64,000 bases of DNA from Burkholderia metallica (GCF_902832845.1 NZ_CADFDB010000015.1:1-64000), one strand, 5' to 3'; shown: positions 8,356-17,688, numbered from the stretch's first letter. Notes: generated by a model from the sequence alone, not told the origin. Numbers and translations: made by a program.

Positions 8356-9078
8356 CTAGATGCTCCGCTGGTTCACGCGCTTCGACAGTTCCTCTGCGCT
8401 TTCCTTTCGCTCGCTGTACCGATCGACCAGATAGGGACCGATGTCCCGGGTCAGCAAAGTGAACTTCACCAACTCTTCCATGACGTCGACAACACGATCG
8501 TAATAGGACGACGGCTTCATTCGGCCTGCTTCGTCGAATTCAGCGAACGCCTTGGCCACCGACGACTGGTTCGGGATGGTCAGCATGCGCATCCAGCGCC
8601 CCAGCACACGCATCTGGTTCACCGCGTTGAACGATTGCGAGCCGCCGCTCACCTGCATCACCGCAAGCGTTTTGCCCTGCGTCGGCCGAACCGCACCGAC
8701 CGACAGCGGAATCCAGTCGATCTGTGACTTCATGATCCCGGTCATCGCGCCGTGTCGTTCCGGCGAGCACCAGACCATCCCTTCCGACCACATTACCAGC
8801 TCGCGCAGTTCGACCACCTTCGGATGACTCTCGGGCGCGTCATCGGGCAGCGGCAGGCCGCTCGGATTGAACACGCGCACCTCGGCGCCCATCGCCGTCA
8901 GCAGGCGCTCGGCTTCCTCGACCAGCAGGCGGCTGAACGAACGCTCACGCAGCGAACCGTAAAGCAGCAGGAGCCGCGGCGGATGAGTGGAAGGCGCCGC
9001 AGGCCGCAGTTCAGCGGCGTCCGGCACGCGAAAATGTGTTGCGTCGAGCTGCGACAGGTCTTTCAGTTGCTCAGACAC
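8356..9078 (-). CDS. arsH: ArsH, NADPH-dependent FMN reductase / organoarsenical oxidase
   Basis: ArsH is a flavodoxin-like NADPH:FMN oxidoreductase that oxidises trivalent methylated and aromatic arsenicals to less toxic pentavalent forms. The family signatures are [15 protein letters not shown] (FMN phosphate loop) and [20 protein letters not shown]. An ATG exists at 9093, but the GTG at 9078 is preferred: GGAGG lies about 7 bases upstream of it and the GTG overlaps the arsC stop by 8 bases. The resulting 240 aa is the usual length. Confidence 0.92.
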   Translation of the reverse strand: MSEQLKDLSQLDATHFRVPDAAELRPAAPSTHPPRLLLLYGSLRERSFSRLLVEEAERLLTAMGAEVRVFNPSGLPLPDDAPESHPKVVELRELVMWSEGMVWCSPERHGAMTGIMKSQIDWIPLSVGAVRPTQGKTLAVMQVSGGSQSFNAVNQMRVLGRWMRMLTIPNQSSVAKAFAEFDEAGRMKPSSYYDRVVDVMEELVKFTLLTRDIGPYLVDRYSERKESAEELSKRVNQRSI

Positions 9079-9493
9079 GCTTGCCCTCCGCATTGATCAC
9101 GACCTCGCCGTCCTCCTTGGTGAACGATCCTTTCTGCGGGTTCGGCAGAATGTCCAGAACAGCTTCCGACGGCCGGCAAAGCTTCGTGCCGATCGGCGTG
9201 ACCACGATGGGCCGGTTCATCAGAATCGGATGCTGCCCGATGAGATCGAGCAACTGCTCATCGGTCCACTTCGGATCATCAAGGCCGAGTTCCGCATAAG
9301 GCGTGCCCTTCTCACGCAGTACCTCGCGTACGGTCAGGCCCGCGTCAGCCAGCAGCTTGACTAGCGTTTCTCGCGACGGCGGCGTCTTGAGGTACTCGAT
9401 AATGATAGGCTCCTCGCCGCTGTTACGGATCAGGGCCAGCGTGTTGCGCGACGTGCCGCAGTTGGGGTTGTGGTAGATGGTGATATCAGTCAT
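9071..9493 (-). CDS. arsC: Arsenate reductase, glutaredoxin-coupled type
   Basis: The 140-aa protein has the ArsC/Spx thioredoxin-fold signature [16 protein letters not shown] with catalytic Cys12, and a PILMNRPIV segment. It reduces arsenate to arsenite using glutathione and glutaredoxin. The arsenite is then exported by Acr3, encoded upstream, or could be re-oxidised by AioBA. It is in an operon with acr3 (22-base gap) and arsH (overlap). Two arsenate reductases of the unrelated phosphatase type lie upstream in the same operon. Confidence 0.93.
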   Translation of the reverse strand: MTDITIYHNPNCGTSRNTLALIRNSGEEPIIIEYLKTPPSRETLVKLLADAGLTVREVLREKGTPYAELGLDDPKWTDEQLLDLIGQHPILMNRPIVVTPIGTKLCRPSEAVLDILPNPQKGSFTKEDGEVVINAEGKRV

Positions 9494-9514
9494 GTCGAGA
9501 TTTCTCTGTTCGTA

Positions 9515-10588
9515 TCAAGCGCGGCACTCGTACCAGCCCTTCGACTGGTTCACGATGCGCACCACCAGCAGCATGACCGGCACTTCGATCAGCACGCCGA
9601 CGACAGTGGCCAGCGCCGCACCAGAGTGGAAACCGAACAGACTGATCGCGGCCGCGACGGCCAGTTCGAAGAAGTTCGACGCGCCGATCAGTGCCGACGG
9701 GCACGCGATGTTGTGCTTCTCTCCGACAGCGCGGTTGAGCCAGTAGGCCAGCGCCGAATTGAAGAACACCTGGATTAGGATCGGCACCGCGAGCAGCGCG
9801 ATCACCAGCGGTTGTTTCAGGATCGCTTCGCCTTGGAACGCGAACAGCAGCACGAGCGTCGCGAGCAGCGCGGCGATCGACCACGGGCCGATCTTCGCCA
9901 TTGCAGCATCGAATGCCGCCTGCCCCTTCGCGAGCAGCACCTTGCGCCAGATCTGCGCGAGGATCACCGGGATGACGATGTAGAGCACCACCGACGTGAG
10001 CAGCGTCGCCCACGGCACCGTGATTGCGGACATGCCGAGCAGCAACCCGACCAGCGGTGCGAACGCGATCACCATGATGCTGTCATTCAGCGCGACCTGC
10101 GACAACGTGAACAGCGGATCGCCGCCCGTCAGCCGGCTCCACACGAACACCATCGCCGTGCAAGGCGCAGCGGCCAGCAGGATCAGGCCCGCGATGTAGC
10201 TGTCGAGCTGGTCGGCCGGCAGCATCGGCGCGAACAGATGGCGGATAAACAGCCAGCCGAGAAACGCCATCGAGAACGGCTTGACGAGCCAGTTCACGAT
10301 GAGCGTGACGCCGATGCCTTTGACGTGCTGACGCACTTCATGCAACGCGCCGAAGTCGACCTTGACCAGCATCGGGATGATCATCACCCAGATCAACAAC
10401 CCGACCGGGAGGTTGACCTGCGCGTACTCCATCCGGCCGATTTGCTGGAACAGGCCGGGCAGCACCTGGCCGAGCGCGATGCCGGCGACGATACACAGCG
10501 CAACCCAGACGGTCAGATAGCGTTCGAAGAAATTGATGGCAGGCTTTGCGACGGCCTTGCCCGGTGGGGCGACGTTGGATGTATTCAT
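9515..10588 (-). CDS. acr3: Acr3 arsenite efflux permease
   Basis: This 357-aa inner-membrane protein has about ten hydrophobic segments. It contains the conserved LAAAPCTAMVFVWS segment, whose cysteine is needed for arsenite transport in characterised Acr3 proteins, and CPSALIGASNFFELAVA near the C-terminus. It exports As(III) using the proton-motive force. It lies between phosphatase-type and glutaredoxin-type arsC genes on the same strand. The 357-aa length fits Acr3, not ArsB (about 430 aa). Confidence 0.93.
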   Translation of the reverse strand: MNTSNVAPPGKAVAKPAINFFERYLTVWVALCIVAGIALGQVLPGLFQQIGRMEYAQVNLPVGLLIWVMIIPMLVKVDFGALHEVRQHVKGIGVTLIVNWLVKPFSMAFLGWLFIRHLFAPMLPADQLDSYIAGLILLAAAPCTAMVFVWSRLTGGDPLFTLSQVALNDSIMVIAFAPLVGLLLGMSAITVPWATLLTSVVLYIVIPVILAQIWRKVLLAKGQAAFDAAMAKIGPWSIAALLATLVLLFAFQGEAILKQPLVIALLAVPILIQVFFNSALAYWLNRAVGEKHNIACPSALIGASNFFELAVAAAISLFGFHSGAALATVVGVLIEVPVMLLVVRIVNQSKGWYECRA

Positions 10589-10652
10589 TGGGCGATGTTC
10601 AGTCTTAAGGTCGTTGGCAGTCGCTCGTTTCTGCAGACCGCTATGCGAATGA

Positions 10653-11147
10653 TTAGTTTTGCGAGATCTCGATCAGCGCCGTCTGGAGTCCGGCATTGCT
10701 CATGCGATCGAGCGGCAGCGCGAGCAACTGCAGCATGCGATAGCCGATTGCCTGGCGCGTGAGTTCAAAGGCGAGGCGCTTGCCTTCGTCCCCGCCCGTT
10801 GCGTTCGACGGATCGGCATAGCCCCAGTGCACGTTGACGGGGCTGCCGGGCCAGTACGGGCACGTCTCGGCCGCTGCGCTGTCGCATACCGTGATGACGA
10901 CGCGCATTTCCGGCGCGCCGTCGCCGACGAACTCGTCCCAGCTCTTGCTGCGATATCCGTCGACGTCGACACCGGCGTTCGTCAACGCTTCCAGCGCGAA
11001 CGGATTGAGGCGACCGCTCGGCGCGCTGCCGGCGCTGTACGCGCGCACGTCCTTGCCAAGCTTCGCGGCCCAATGATTCAGCATCCCTTCCGACAGCACG
11101 CTTCGCGCCGAATTGTGGGTGCAGAGAATCAGTACATTCGTGGTCAT
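10653..11147 (-). CDS. arsC: Arsenate reductase, low-molecular-weight phosphatase type (copy 2)
   Basis: The 164-aa protein has a P-loop LILCTHNSARSVLSEG (CX5R, Cys9) and ends its core with CPYWPGSPVNVHWGYADPS, as in phosphatase-derived arsenate reductases. It is paralogous to the next upstream gene, with the same layout of P-loop, GYRSKSWDEF and WPG...HWG, so a tandem duplication or paired acquisition is likely. It sits 64 bases upstream of acr3. Electron donor (thioredoxin or mycothiol type) cannot be told. Confidence 0.88.
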   Translation of the reverse strand: MTTNVLILCTHNSARSVLSEGMLNHWAAKLGKDVRAYSAGSAPSGRLNPFALEALTNAGVDVDGYRSKSWDEFVGDGAPEMRVVITVCDSAAAETCPYWPGSPVNVHWGYADPSNATGGDEGKRLAFELTRQAIGYRMLQLLALPLDRMSNAGLQTALIEISQN

Positions 11148-11163
11148 GTCAGAGCATCCGGAT

Positions 11164-11658
11164 TTACTGTTGGCCGATTTCGCGCACTGACTTCTGCAGC
11201 GCGACGTTGTCGAGTTCGGTGATAGGCAATGACAGCAGCAGGTCGATCCGACGCTTCAACGTCAGCGCGGCGTCGTGCATGGCCTGTTGCTTCTGTTCGT
11301 CAGAGCCCTCGACTTCGGCCGGATCGGGCACGCCCCAATGCGCGATGATCGGTTGACCGGGCCAGATGGGGCAGACTTCGCCAGCGGCCTTGTCGCACAC
11401 GGTGAACACAAAATCGAGCGTTGGCGCGCCAGGTGCGGCGAACTCGTCCCAGTTCTTGCTCCGATACCCGTCGGTTGGCAAATGCCAGCGCGCGAGCTCG
11501 CGCAGTGCGAACGGATTCACCTCGCCTTTCGGATGACTGCCGGCGGAGAAGGCGACGAAGCGCCCATTGCCAAGCTGGTTCATCAGGCCTTCGGACAGGA
11601 TCGATCGGGCGGAATTGCCGGTGCAGATGAACAGCACGTTGTAGGGCTTGTCGCTCAT
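11164..11658 (-). CDS. arsC: Arsenate reductase, low-molecular-weight phosphatase type (copy 1)
   Basis: The 164-aa protein has the P-loop LFICTGNSARSILSEG (Cys11 to Arg) and the shared motifs GYRSKNWDEF and CPIWPGQPIIAHWGVPDP. It is separated by only 16 bases from its paralogue and by 9 bases from arsI, so all are one transcript. Phosphatase-type ArsC reduces arsenate through a cysteine relay. Candidate resolving cysteines lie in VCDKAAGEVCP. With the glutaredoxin type downstream, the operon has three arsenate reductases from two unrelated families. Confidence 0.88.
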   Translation of the reverse strand: MSDKPYNVLFICTGNSARSILSEGLMNQLGNGRFVAFSAGSHPKGEVNPFALRELARWHLPTDGYRSKNWDEFAAPGAPTLDFVFTVCDKAAGEVCPIWPGQPIIAHWGVPDPAEVEGSDEQKQQAMHDAALTLKRRIDLLLSLPITELDNVALQKSVREIGQQ

Positions 11659-11667
11659 GGATGGACC

Positions 11668-12147
11668 TCAGCAGCAGGATGATTTCACCGGCACGCCGAT
11701 CGGCTTGCCGCGTGCAGGGGAACAGCAAGCAGAAGCTTCGGCATTCGATTCAGCCGACTGCGAGTTGCGCGATTCACCGAAGGTCGGAACGTCTCCGAGC
11801 GTCTGATACGTCTCCCAAGCGATGCCTTGCGGGTCGACGGCCCAGTACTTGTCGGAGCGCGCGTAACAGCACGCCGTGCCGATTTGCTCGTCGACGGGCA
11901 CCGCGGCGCCGCTCAGGCGTGCGTGCATTTCGGCAAGCTCGGCCTCGTTCTCGACCTGAACGCCGAGATGATCGAGCCCCGGCGCGGCGCCGCGCTGCGA
12001 GATCGCGAAATTGACGCGTGGATCGTCGAGCATCCACTTGGCGTAATCGACCTTTTCAACGGTGGGCTGGCTCGCGAATAGCGCCGAATAAAACCGGATG
12101 CTGGCCGTCAGATCTTCGACGGAGAGGTGGATGTGCAGACGTTTCAC
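11668..12147 (-). CDS. arsI: ArsI/CadI-type dioxygenase (C-As lyase)
   Basis: The 159-aa vicinal-oxygen-chelate protein has candidate metal ligands in KRLHIHL, GLDHLGV and AWETYQ, and a conserved cysteine pair in GTACCYARSDKYW that binds trivalent arsenic in ArsI. ArsI uses Fe(II) and O2 to split the C-As bond of methylarsenite and related organoarsenicals. The C-terminus adds more thiols (SACCSP and a terminal SSCC). The GTG at 12,147 is chosen because AAAGGAGA precedes it and its GTGA overlaps the arsR stop. The frame continues upstream only as the shadow of arsR. CadI-like metal binding is the alternative reading. Confidence 0.87.
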   Translation of the reverse strand: MKRLHIHLSVEDLTASIRFYSALFASQPTVEKVDYAKWMLDDPRVNFAISQRGAAPGLDHLGVQVENEAELAEMHARLSGAAVPVDEQIGTACCYARSDKYWAVDPQGIAWETYQTLGDVPTFGESRNSQSAESNAEASACCSPARGKPIGVPVKSSCC

Positions 12148-12485
12148 GACGCGTTCTCCTTTGAGGGCTTGCAGCCACCGGCCCCGATGGGTGTGCAGGG
12201 ATTGCCCCCGCAGCAGTTTTCGGTCAGAAAGCCCAGCAGATCGTTCATCGCCGCGTAGTTGGCCGAATAGATCATGAAGCGGCCACGCTGCTCGACCGTG
12301 ACGAGATTCGCGTAGGTGAGCTCTTTCATATGAAAGGACAACGACGAGGGAGCGATGCCCAGCCGTTCGGCAATCTGACCGGCAGGCAGCCCCCCGGGGC
12401 CCGCTTCCACGAGTAGTCGAAAGACGGCCAGCCGGGATTCCTGAGCCAAGGCGCCGAGGGCGCGGACGACAGAGTTCGTTTCCAT
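12144..12485 (-). CDS. arsR: ArsR-family arsenic-responsive repressor
   Basis: The 113-aa winged-helix repressor has its recognition helix around APSSLSFHMKELTYANLV. The arsenite sensor is a C-terminal cysteine cluster: Cys91-Cys92 and Cys97 in ENCCGGNPC, plus Cys105. This is the C-terminal site type, not the CxC in the DNA-binding helix of plasmid R773 ArsR. It is first in the ars operon, overlaps arsI by 4 bases and is followed by all the other ars genes. It probably binds the inverted repeat just upstream of its own start. Confidence 0.93.
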   Translation of the reverse strand: METNSVVRALGALAQESRLAVFRLLVEAGPGGLPAGQIAERLGIAPSSLSFHMKELTYANLVTVEQRGRFMIYSANYAAMNDLLGFLTENCCGGNPCTPIGAGGCKPSKENAS

Positions 12486-12486
12486 G

Positions 12487-12512
12487 TTTCAATCATAGTT
12501 GAAATATTGAAC
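12487..12512. promoter_or_regulatory. Candidate ArsR operator
   Basis: TTTCAAT at 12,487-12,493 and its inverted match ATTGAA at 12,507-12,512, with a further TTGAAA half between them, lie directly before arsR. Alternating TTCAA/TTGAA half-sites are usual for ArsR-type operators. Autoregulation is inferred. Confidence 0.55.
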
Positions 12513-12629
12513 ATTGCACAGCCTCTCCGCGCACCGATCGAACGACGCCGCCATCCGGCAACAAAAAGCGGCGCGACAGCGGTTGAGCCGCCATCGCGCC
12601 GCGTTGCATCCGAAATCAACCAAGTGCAC

Positions 12630-15119
12630 TCAGGTTGCGTCGATACGTCGGCTCTTGAAGCTCACGGTTTCCTTGAAATCCTGAACCGACCCCACCCGGC
12701 GCAGGTTCGCCCACGTGCCCTTGTAGTACGGCACGACGTTCCGGTCCGTCCATGGGGTCGTCACGTTGCCCATGATCCCGTTGAAATGCCCGAACTGCAT
12801 GAACGTCTGGCCATGCTTGATCGCGGGCTCGAGGTAGGCCATCGCGTAGGTCGAACCATAATCGTTATAGACCTCGACGACGTCACCGGACGTGATGCCG
12901 AGCGAACGCGCGTCGTCCGGGTTGAGCTCGAGAAAAGCCATCGGCACGCGTTCGCGCACGAACTCGTTGTACTGGTCGTGATAAAGGGTCTGCCAGACTT
13001 CGTTGACGCGGCCGTTGTTGATCCAGAATTTGTACTTCGCCTTCTGATCCGCCACCGGCTTCGGCAGGCCAGTCCACTTGGCCGGCTTGAATTGCGCTTT
13101 GCCATCGGCCGTGTCGAACTTGCCGTCCATGTAGAGCATTTCGGTTCCGATCAGCTTGCCGCCTTCGAATGACTTGGCGGGCAACTGGACACCGTTGTTG
13201 CCCATCGCGCGAAGCCGCGCGTAGGTCACCAGATTGCCGGTCTTGCCGCCCTGACTGTCGATTGGTCCGACGCCGGCTTGGCCCGCCTGCCGGAAGCCGT
13301 CATTGAATGCGTCTTCTTCGGTTTTCCAGTCGAAGCCGGCAAACCGGGCGGCCATGTCGCTCTTCCCTTCGGCCTCGTACATCCGCTTGAGCGTGTTCGC
13401 GATCGCGGCTGCAATTAGGCAGTCCGGCATCGCGGAGCCGGGCGGGTCCATGAAGCGCTCGGAGAGTCGCATGCGTCGCTCGCCGTTCATTGACGTCAGG
13501 TTCATCTCGCCGGGGTGTGCCGCCGGCAACATCAGATGTGCCGCTTCGGCAAGCTTGGTCGGATAGAGGTTGATGTTCGCGAAGAACAGCCCGCCCTTGT
13601 TCTTCACGGCGTCATAGGCGACGTCGACGAGCTGCGCAGTCGAAGCGCCACGCTCGCGCGACATTGCTTCGCGCACAATGCCGGCACGGTGCAAGATGAC
13701 CGCGCGATGTTCTTCCGCGTTCAATGTCGTCTGGAATGGATTCGCGCCCCAGGCCGTGTACATCATGCCCTTGCCGTGAATGATCTCCTGGTCGACGTAG
13801 ATCTTCATGTTGCCGGGATACGGAGGCCGTGTGTAGCCTTCCTGGTGTCCGCCCATCCGGACGACGCCGGTGCCGCGCCGACCGACGTTGTGCGTCGCGA
13901 GCACGACGTCGACCAACGCAGATTGGATCAGGTAGTTGTCGTTACCCCAGATGATCCCCTTTTCATAGGCGTGCATGGTCCTCGGGCGGTGCCCCGATGC
14001 CTTGGGTTTGTACGCCCATTCGGCCGCCTGCTTCAGACGCTCGACCGGCACACCGGTAATACGACTGGTTTCATCCAGCGACAAGCGGTTCGTCTTCAAG
14101 GCATCGTCAAAGGCGCTGGTGTATTCCGCAACGAAGGCCTTGTCGTGCCATCCCTGATCTACCACGTAGGTCAGCAAGCCGTCGAACAGCGCGATATCCG
14201 TACCGGGCTCAATGTCCAGATGCAAGACGTTCTGTTTGCCGGCGACCTTCTCGGCGATCGCAACCGTGGTGGTGCGTCGCGGGTCGACGAAGATGATCTT
14301 GGCGGCTGCGACACTCTCGCCGGGGAAGCGCTGCTTGCGCTTGTCGATGGTCTGCCCCTGCAGGTTCGGCAGCCAGTGGGCAAGGAAGTAGTTCGTCTGC
14401 GTTTCATATGAGTTGCAGCCGATCGCCATGATGACGTCGGCCAGCTCGGCGTCCTCATAGCTGTTGTTCAACTCGCCGATGCCCATTTCACGTGTGGCAT
14501 GGCACTCCGAGTTGTAGGCCGGCCGGTTGTGGATGCGCACGAGCGGCGTCTTGAGCGCGGTGAACATCAGCTTGCCCGTTCCCCATGTGTTCTCGAAGCC
14601 GCCACCAGCACCACCGTGGTCGAAGCAATCGAAAGCGAGCACCGACGGGCCGTCGCGATCGAGGATCTTCTTGGTCAGGCCGGCATACAGCGCGAGCGCG
14701 TCTTCCCAGCTCGTATCCATCCATTGATCGGACAGATATATGCGAGGGCTGCGCAAGCGCTCTTTGGCGACGCCACCATCGGGGTTGTACATGACCTTCG
14801 CAAGCTGTCCGCCGCGTGTCGACGACAAGCCACGGTTGACGCTGCAGGTCTTGTCCGGCACGACCATGATGTTGTACCGGCGACCGTCCTTGTCGGTGAT
14901 CGTGTTTTGCATCGCCGGCGTCATGACGATCGACAACGGCGGCAACTGGGTGCGGAAATCCAGCCCCAATGCGTTCTGGTTCGGTGCTCGTCCGCCTTCG
15001 ACGTTTTCGGGCCATTTGAACACGTGGTATCCGCATCCGACGATGCAGAAGTGGCAGGTCAGATTCGTGCGCTGGGCCTGAACGGGCGGCAGTGCCACCC
15101 GATCCTTGTTGGTAGCCAT
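12630..15119 (-). CDS. aioA: Arsenite oxidase large molybdopterin subunit
   Basis: AioA oxidises arsenite to arsenate at a molybdenum bis-pyranopterin centre in the periplasm. The 829-aa length matches the family. The 3Fe-4S ligand motif is CHFCIVGC (Cys22, Cys25, Cys29). Other typical segments are [20 protein letters not shown] and [20 protein letters not shown] near the active-site funnel, and [20 protein letters not shown] near the C-terminus. It has no export signal of its own and would be carried by AioB, which has one. The ATG at 15,119 has GAGGGAA upstream and lies 11 bases after aioB. No cytochrome c, AioX/S/R regulator or cofactor gene accompanies it here. Confidence 0.96.
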   Translation of the reverse strand: MATNKDRVALPPVQAQRTNLTCHFCIVGCGYHVFKWPENVEGGRAPNQNALGLDFRTQLPPLSIVMTPAMQNTITDKDGRRYNIMVVPDKTCSVNRGLSSTRGGQLAKVMYNPDGGVAKERLRSPRIYLSDQWMDTSWEDALALYAGLTKKILDRDGPSVLAFDCFDHGGAGGGFENTWGTGKLMFTALKTPLVRIHNRPAYNSECHATREMGIGELNNSYEDAELADVIMAIGCNSYETQTNYFLAHWLPNLQGQTIDKRKQRFPGESVAAAKIIFVDPRRTTTVAIAEKVAGKQNVLHLDIEPGTDIALFDGLLTYVVDQGWHDKAFVAEYTSAFDDALKTNRLSLDETSRITGVPVERLKQAAEWAYKPKASGHRPRTMHAYEKGIIWGNDNYLIQSALVDVVLATHNVGRRGTGVVRMGGHQEGYTRPPYPGNMKIYVDQEIIHGKGMMYTAWGANPFQTTLNAEEHRAVILHRAGIVREAMSRERGASTAQLVDVAYDAVKNKGGLFFANINLYPTKLAEAAHLMLPAAHPGEMNLTSMNGERRMRLSERFMDPPGSAMPDCLIAAAIANTLKRMYEAEGKSDMAARFAGFDWKTEEDAFNDGFRQAGQAGVGPIDSQGGKTGNLVTYARLRAMGNNGVQLPAKSFEGGKLIGTEMLYMDGKFDTADGKAQFKPAKWTGLPKPVADQKAKYKFWINNGRVNEVWQTLYHDQYNEFVRERVPMAFLELNPDDARSLGITSGDVVEVYNDYGSTYAMAYLEPAIKHGQTFMQFGHFNGIMGNVTTPWTDRNVVPYYKGTWANLRRVGSVQDFKETVSFKSRRIDAT

Positions 15120-15130
15120 GATCGTTCCCT

Positions 15131-15637
15131 CTACAGCAGGTTGGCTTGGCGGCCGTAAATCAACCCATCCACTGCAATCGCGCGTACCGTGCCATTGCTG
15201 GCGTTGTAGTCGAGCACGATCGAGGGAAGCTTTTCCGTTGCCTGTCCCGAAATCATCTGACCGGCTTTTTCAGCATCGAACTTGCTGAAGTGGCAAGGGC
15301 AATTGAATTCGCGTGTGGTGCCATCGTATGCAACCGGACAGCCCATGTGGGTGCACAACACGCTGAACGCGACGATGTCTTTATCGGGGCCGACGCCACC
15401 GGGGACGGGGGTCCGCATCTTGACTACCGCACATGGCGATGACGCATCCGGAAAGGTAAACGCGAGGGGTACGTTTGGTCGCAATTGCCCGGCGCGTGCG
15501 ATCACTTTCGGGGTATAGGGCAGCGTCGTTCGTCCGGCGTCGACCTGAGCGGCCTGTGCCGATGGAGCCCCAGCCACGGTTACGCCGGCGGCTGCCCCGC
15601 CAGTGAGTTTGAGAAATTGCCTGCGGTTAAGACCCAT
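15131..15637 (-). CDS. aioB: Arsenite oxidase small Rieske subunit
   Basis: This 168-aa Rieske protein has a twin-arginine signal ([11 protein letters not shown]) and hydrophobic region, then the 2Fe-2S motifs CTHMGC (Cys95, His97) and CPCH (Cys113, His116), with Cys100 and Cys115 able to form the bracing disulfide. It takes electrons from AioA and passes them to a periplasmic carrier. The ATG at 15,637 is preferred over the in-frame ATG at 15,649 because GGAGGA lies just upstream of it, inside the longer version. It is the first gene of aioBA. Confidence 0.95.
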   Translation of the reverse strand: MGLNRRQFLKLTGGAAAGVTVAGAPSAQAAQVDAGRTTLPYTPKVIARAGQLRPNVPLAFTFPDASSPCAVVKMRTPVPGGVGPDKDIVAFSVLCTHMGCPVAYDGTTREFNCPCHFSKFDAEKAGQMISGQATEKLPSIVLDYNASNGTVRAIAVDGLIYGRQANLL

Positions 15638-15995
15638 GGTCTCCTCCATTTCGACATTTGATAGGCGGATTGCTTGATCGCATGTACGAACTGGATTCCA
15701 ATCGAAATGGTGGCGGACGCAACTTCTTGTATGAAGTGCGGCACCCAGATTTTTATATTTCTTGAATTATTGATTCGGGTGTAGAGCAAACCTTTCAGAA
15801 TTTCAAGGTGCACGGGCGAGCAAAAGCCATGCCGCCGGGTTTACGTGGACATCGCACGAGCGGGCGTCTCGGTTTTCTGCACCCCTCATGATCCACGCCG
15901 AACGGTGTCACTGGCTTCGTGCCCCGTCCGCCAGTTGAATTTTTGTTCGTGGATGCAATACTTCAAAGATTCGCCACGAAGCGTCACACTGCACC
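15638..15995. other. Intergenic region upstream of aioBA
   Basis: About 360 bases between aioB and the divergent DUF1488 gene. It must hold the aioBA promoter. A stretch around 15,750-15,775 is locally AT-rich. I see no convincing sigma-54 site of the type described for AioR-controlled aio operons, and no coding region I would support. Confidence 0.5.
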
Positions 15996-16262
15996 ATGCC
16001 TGCCTCGATTACCTGCCTTACACGGCCTCTCGTCTGCGACGATTCAGGCTTGCGCTTTTCTGCATATGGTCATGGCTGGGGATACGTCGCAGTCAGACTT
16101 CCGGCAGCCGTCGTGTGCGACAAGCTCGGCGCCGGCGCAACGACTCCTGACCATTTGCTCGCGACATTCGAACTCCACCAGGAGCAAATCGCACGTGCTA
16201 TCAGTCGACATCAATTGCCGAACTATGGCGAGGCCATTCAACTCGACGCGTCGGACTTCTAG
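15996..16262 (+). CDS. DUF1488-like small protein
   Basis: The 88-aa product has the DUF1488 pattern: DDSGLRFSAYGHG near the start, DHLLATFELHQEQIARAI in the middle and a terminal LDASDF. Function is unknown; these are small soluble proteins common in Burkholderia. The exact start is uncertain: the ATG at 15,996 lacks a clear ribosome-binding site. It lies between aioBA and the right end of the element, pointing away from aioBA. Confidence 0.55.
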   Translation: MPASITCLTRPLVCDDSGLRFSAYGHGWGYVAVRLPAAVVCDKLGAGATTPDHLLATFELHQEQIARAISRHQLPNYGEAIQLDASDF

Positions 16263-16529
16263 GGCGATGTGGCACCAAGGCTTGGTCTGACTGCGGATCA
16301 TTTACGCGGTTGCCCAAAGACTACGTACGACGAATCCCTACGCAGGTGGTCCAGAACGAATAGTCGAGGCGAATTCCTCGGACAGTACGGATATCCTGGA
16401 AACGCGCATGGCAAGAATCTCATCCTTTCCTTGACCCTCCCATGGTTGGAAGGTGAACACTGCAATTAGCGGCATTGGTCCGGTGGCACCGTGCGCAAAC
16501 CAAGCTGCTTTAATGCGGGAGCAACTGCT

Positions 16530-16724
16530 ATGTCGTGTTCGCTGCGGGACGACGTGCTGGCCGTCTTCGCCCGGTCGTGCGAAGAAGGAGAGTTCGAAGT
16601 CGCGGAACATCTGCTTTGCGCAATCGAAGTCATTGCACTGCAGTCACTCGATTTCGAGCAGCTTGATGTCGCATACGCATTTTTGGGACGAAGCCTGACG
16701 AACGGCCAGACAGGAAGTCATTGA
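16530..16724 (+). CDS. Small unknown acidic protein
   Basis: The 64-aa product starts MSCSLRDDVLAVFARSCEEG and continues EFEVAEHLLCAIEVIA. It resembles small Burkholderia proteins of similar start (MSxSLRDxVLAVFxRACEEG) with no assigned function. The longer frame from 16,491 is less natural because the conserved-looking part begins at this ATG. It is the last gene before the right end of the arsenic element. Confidence 0.55.
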   Translation: MSCSLRDDVLAVFARSCEEGEFEVAEHLLCAIEVIALQSLDFEQLDVAYAFLGRSLTNGQTGSH

Positions 16725-16896
16725 ATCAAATCCATATTTTTATAGGGGCAAACCGGAGACCCTTGTCGCGCCTAGGCCAGGCGATGCCGGCAAAGCGCAC
16801 ACAAATCACGGCGACGCCTGCAGCGAGCCGCAAACTGTTCGTTGTGGAGTTGCACACTAAATCAACGACTTACGATGATTTAATAGTTAGTAGTAT

Positions 16897-17688
16897 TCAG
16901 ACGCATCGGTCGTGTCCGGCGGCCGCCACCTCCGGCGGTGGGTCGTCGGTGATCGCCGCGAACGACCATAGGTCGTCGCCTCCCGGGATCTCGGTGCGCG
17001 TCCAGAGGCAGGCGACCTGCATGTGCTGCGGTGGTGTCGGATCGAAGCGCAGCACGACGTTCTGGCCGTCGCGCTTCACGTTTTCGAAAAAAGTGTCGAC
17101 GAGCAAGAGGCCATGCGTGAAGCCGAAAACCTTCCGCCAGGCGGTACTGAGCGAATCGGCCCTGGCGTTATACGAACCGTCCTTGGCACGCTCGTCCGCT
17201 TCGGTCCAGCCAGGTATGCGGCATCGATACCGCATCGGCACGACCATGCGCTTGCCGTCGAGTTCGATCAGCACGGGCGCATACCAACCGGGGAAGATCC
17301 GCGAATCACGCTCCTGCAGGTCCTGCCGGCGAAGGTCGTCGAGCCCGCGCGTTGCCGCATCGATCTTGTTCGTGGCGATCCGGACGTCCTCGCTGGCCTT
17401 CTTCGTGATCTTCACGGCGAGCTTCTTCTCGGCCGCGGCGAGCCGCGTGCGCTGCTCGAACAGATCCGTCTCCAGCTTTCGAGTTCGCTGGCTTCGGTAC
17501 GCGGCGATCGCAACAGTGATTTCTTCGTCGATACCGTCAAACGCGGCGTCGACCGCTTTCGGGATCTTGATGTCGTTCCCAGCCGCGCGCGCGAAGAACA
17601 GGCGGCGGAATGTGTCAATGTCCATGTCGGCGCCGTAGCGGCGGACGTACTCGCGATAGTTCGCCTGGATCTTGGCCGAATAGCACAT
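16897..17688 (-). pseudogene. SRAP (HMCES/YedK) gene, N-terminal part severed by the arsenic element
   Basis: The protein begins MCYSAKI with the SRAP nucleophile Cys2. It has the coiled-coil insert of the long betaproteobacterial type (about residues 75-120), the YNARADSL segment, and ends DDPPPEVAAAGHDRC. One foreign codon and a TGA follow. SRAP proteins form a thiazolidine crosslink with abasic sites in single-stranded DNA and shield them. The last 42 residues lie at 1751-1879. Cys2 and the NAR asparagine survive, but loss of the C-terminus, which contains part of the core fold, makes activity unlikely. Confidence 0.88.
16900..16905 (+). other. Right attachment core (GACGCA) of the arsenic element
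   Basis: GACGCA contains the SRAP cysteine codon (minus strand TGC) and pairs with GATGCA at the left junction. On its left the element sequence begins with AGTATTCA. Confidence 0.6.

Larger units (their letters stand above)
1880..16899. mobile_element. 15-kb Tn554/RIT-like element carrying arsenite oxidase and ars genes
   Basis: The limits are set by the split SRAP gene: the C-terminal half ends at 1879 and the N-terminal half starts at 16,900. The recombination operon lies at the left end and the cargo (ars operon, aioBA, a DUF1488 gene and a small unknown gene) fills the rest. The ends carry weak inverted similarity: GGAATACT at 1886-1893 against AGTATTC at 16,892-16,898, with further scattered matches inward. 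No long terminal repeats or target duplication are visible, as for Tn554-type elements. The layout recalls Tn554 (tnpA, tnpB, tnpC) and recombinase-in-trio elements, but has three recombinases plus a TnpC-like gene. Confidence 0.8.

Noticed and set aside
15580-15813. A 77-aa minus-strand frame upstream of aioB
   Set aside because: It overlaps the aioB signal-peptide region in another frame, has no ribosome-binding site and no recognisable protein features.
15638-15850. Sigma-54 promoter for aioBA
   Set aside because: I found no convincing TGGC-N8-TTGC arrangement with the required spacing; the promoter type is left open.
1859-16885. GATTTAAT found near both borders of the ars element as an attachment repeat
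   Set aside because: It lies at different distances from the split codon and on the left falls within SRAP coding sequence, so it is likely chance.
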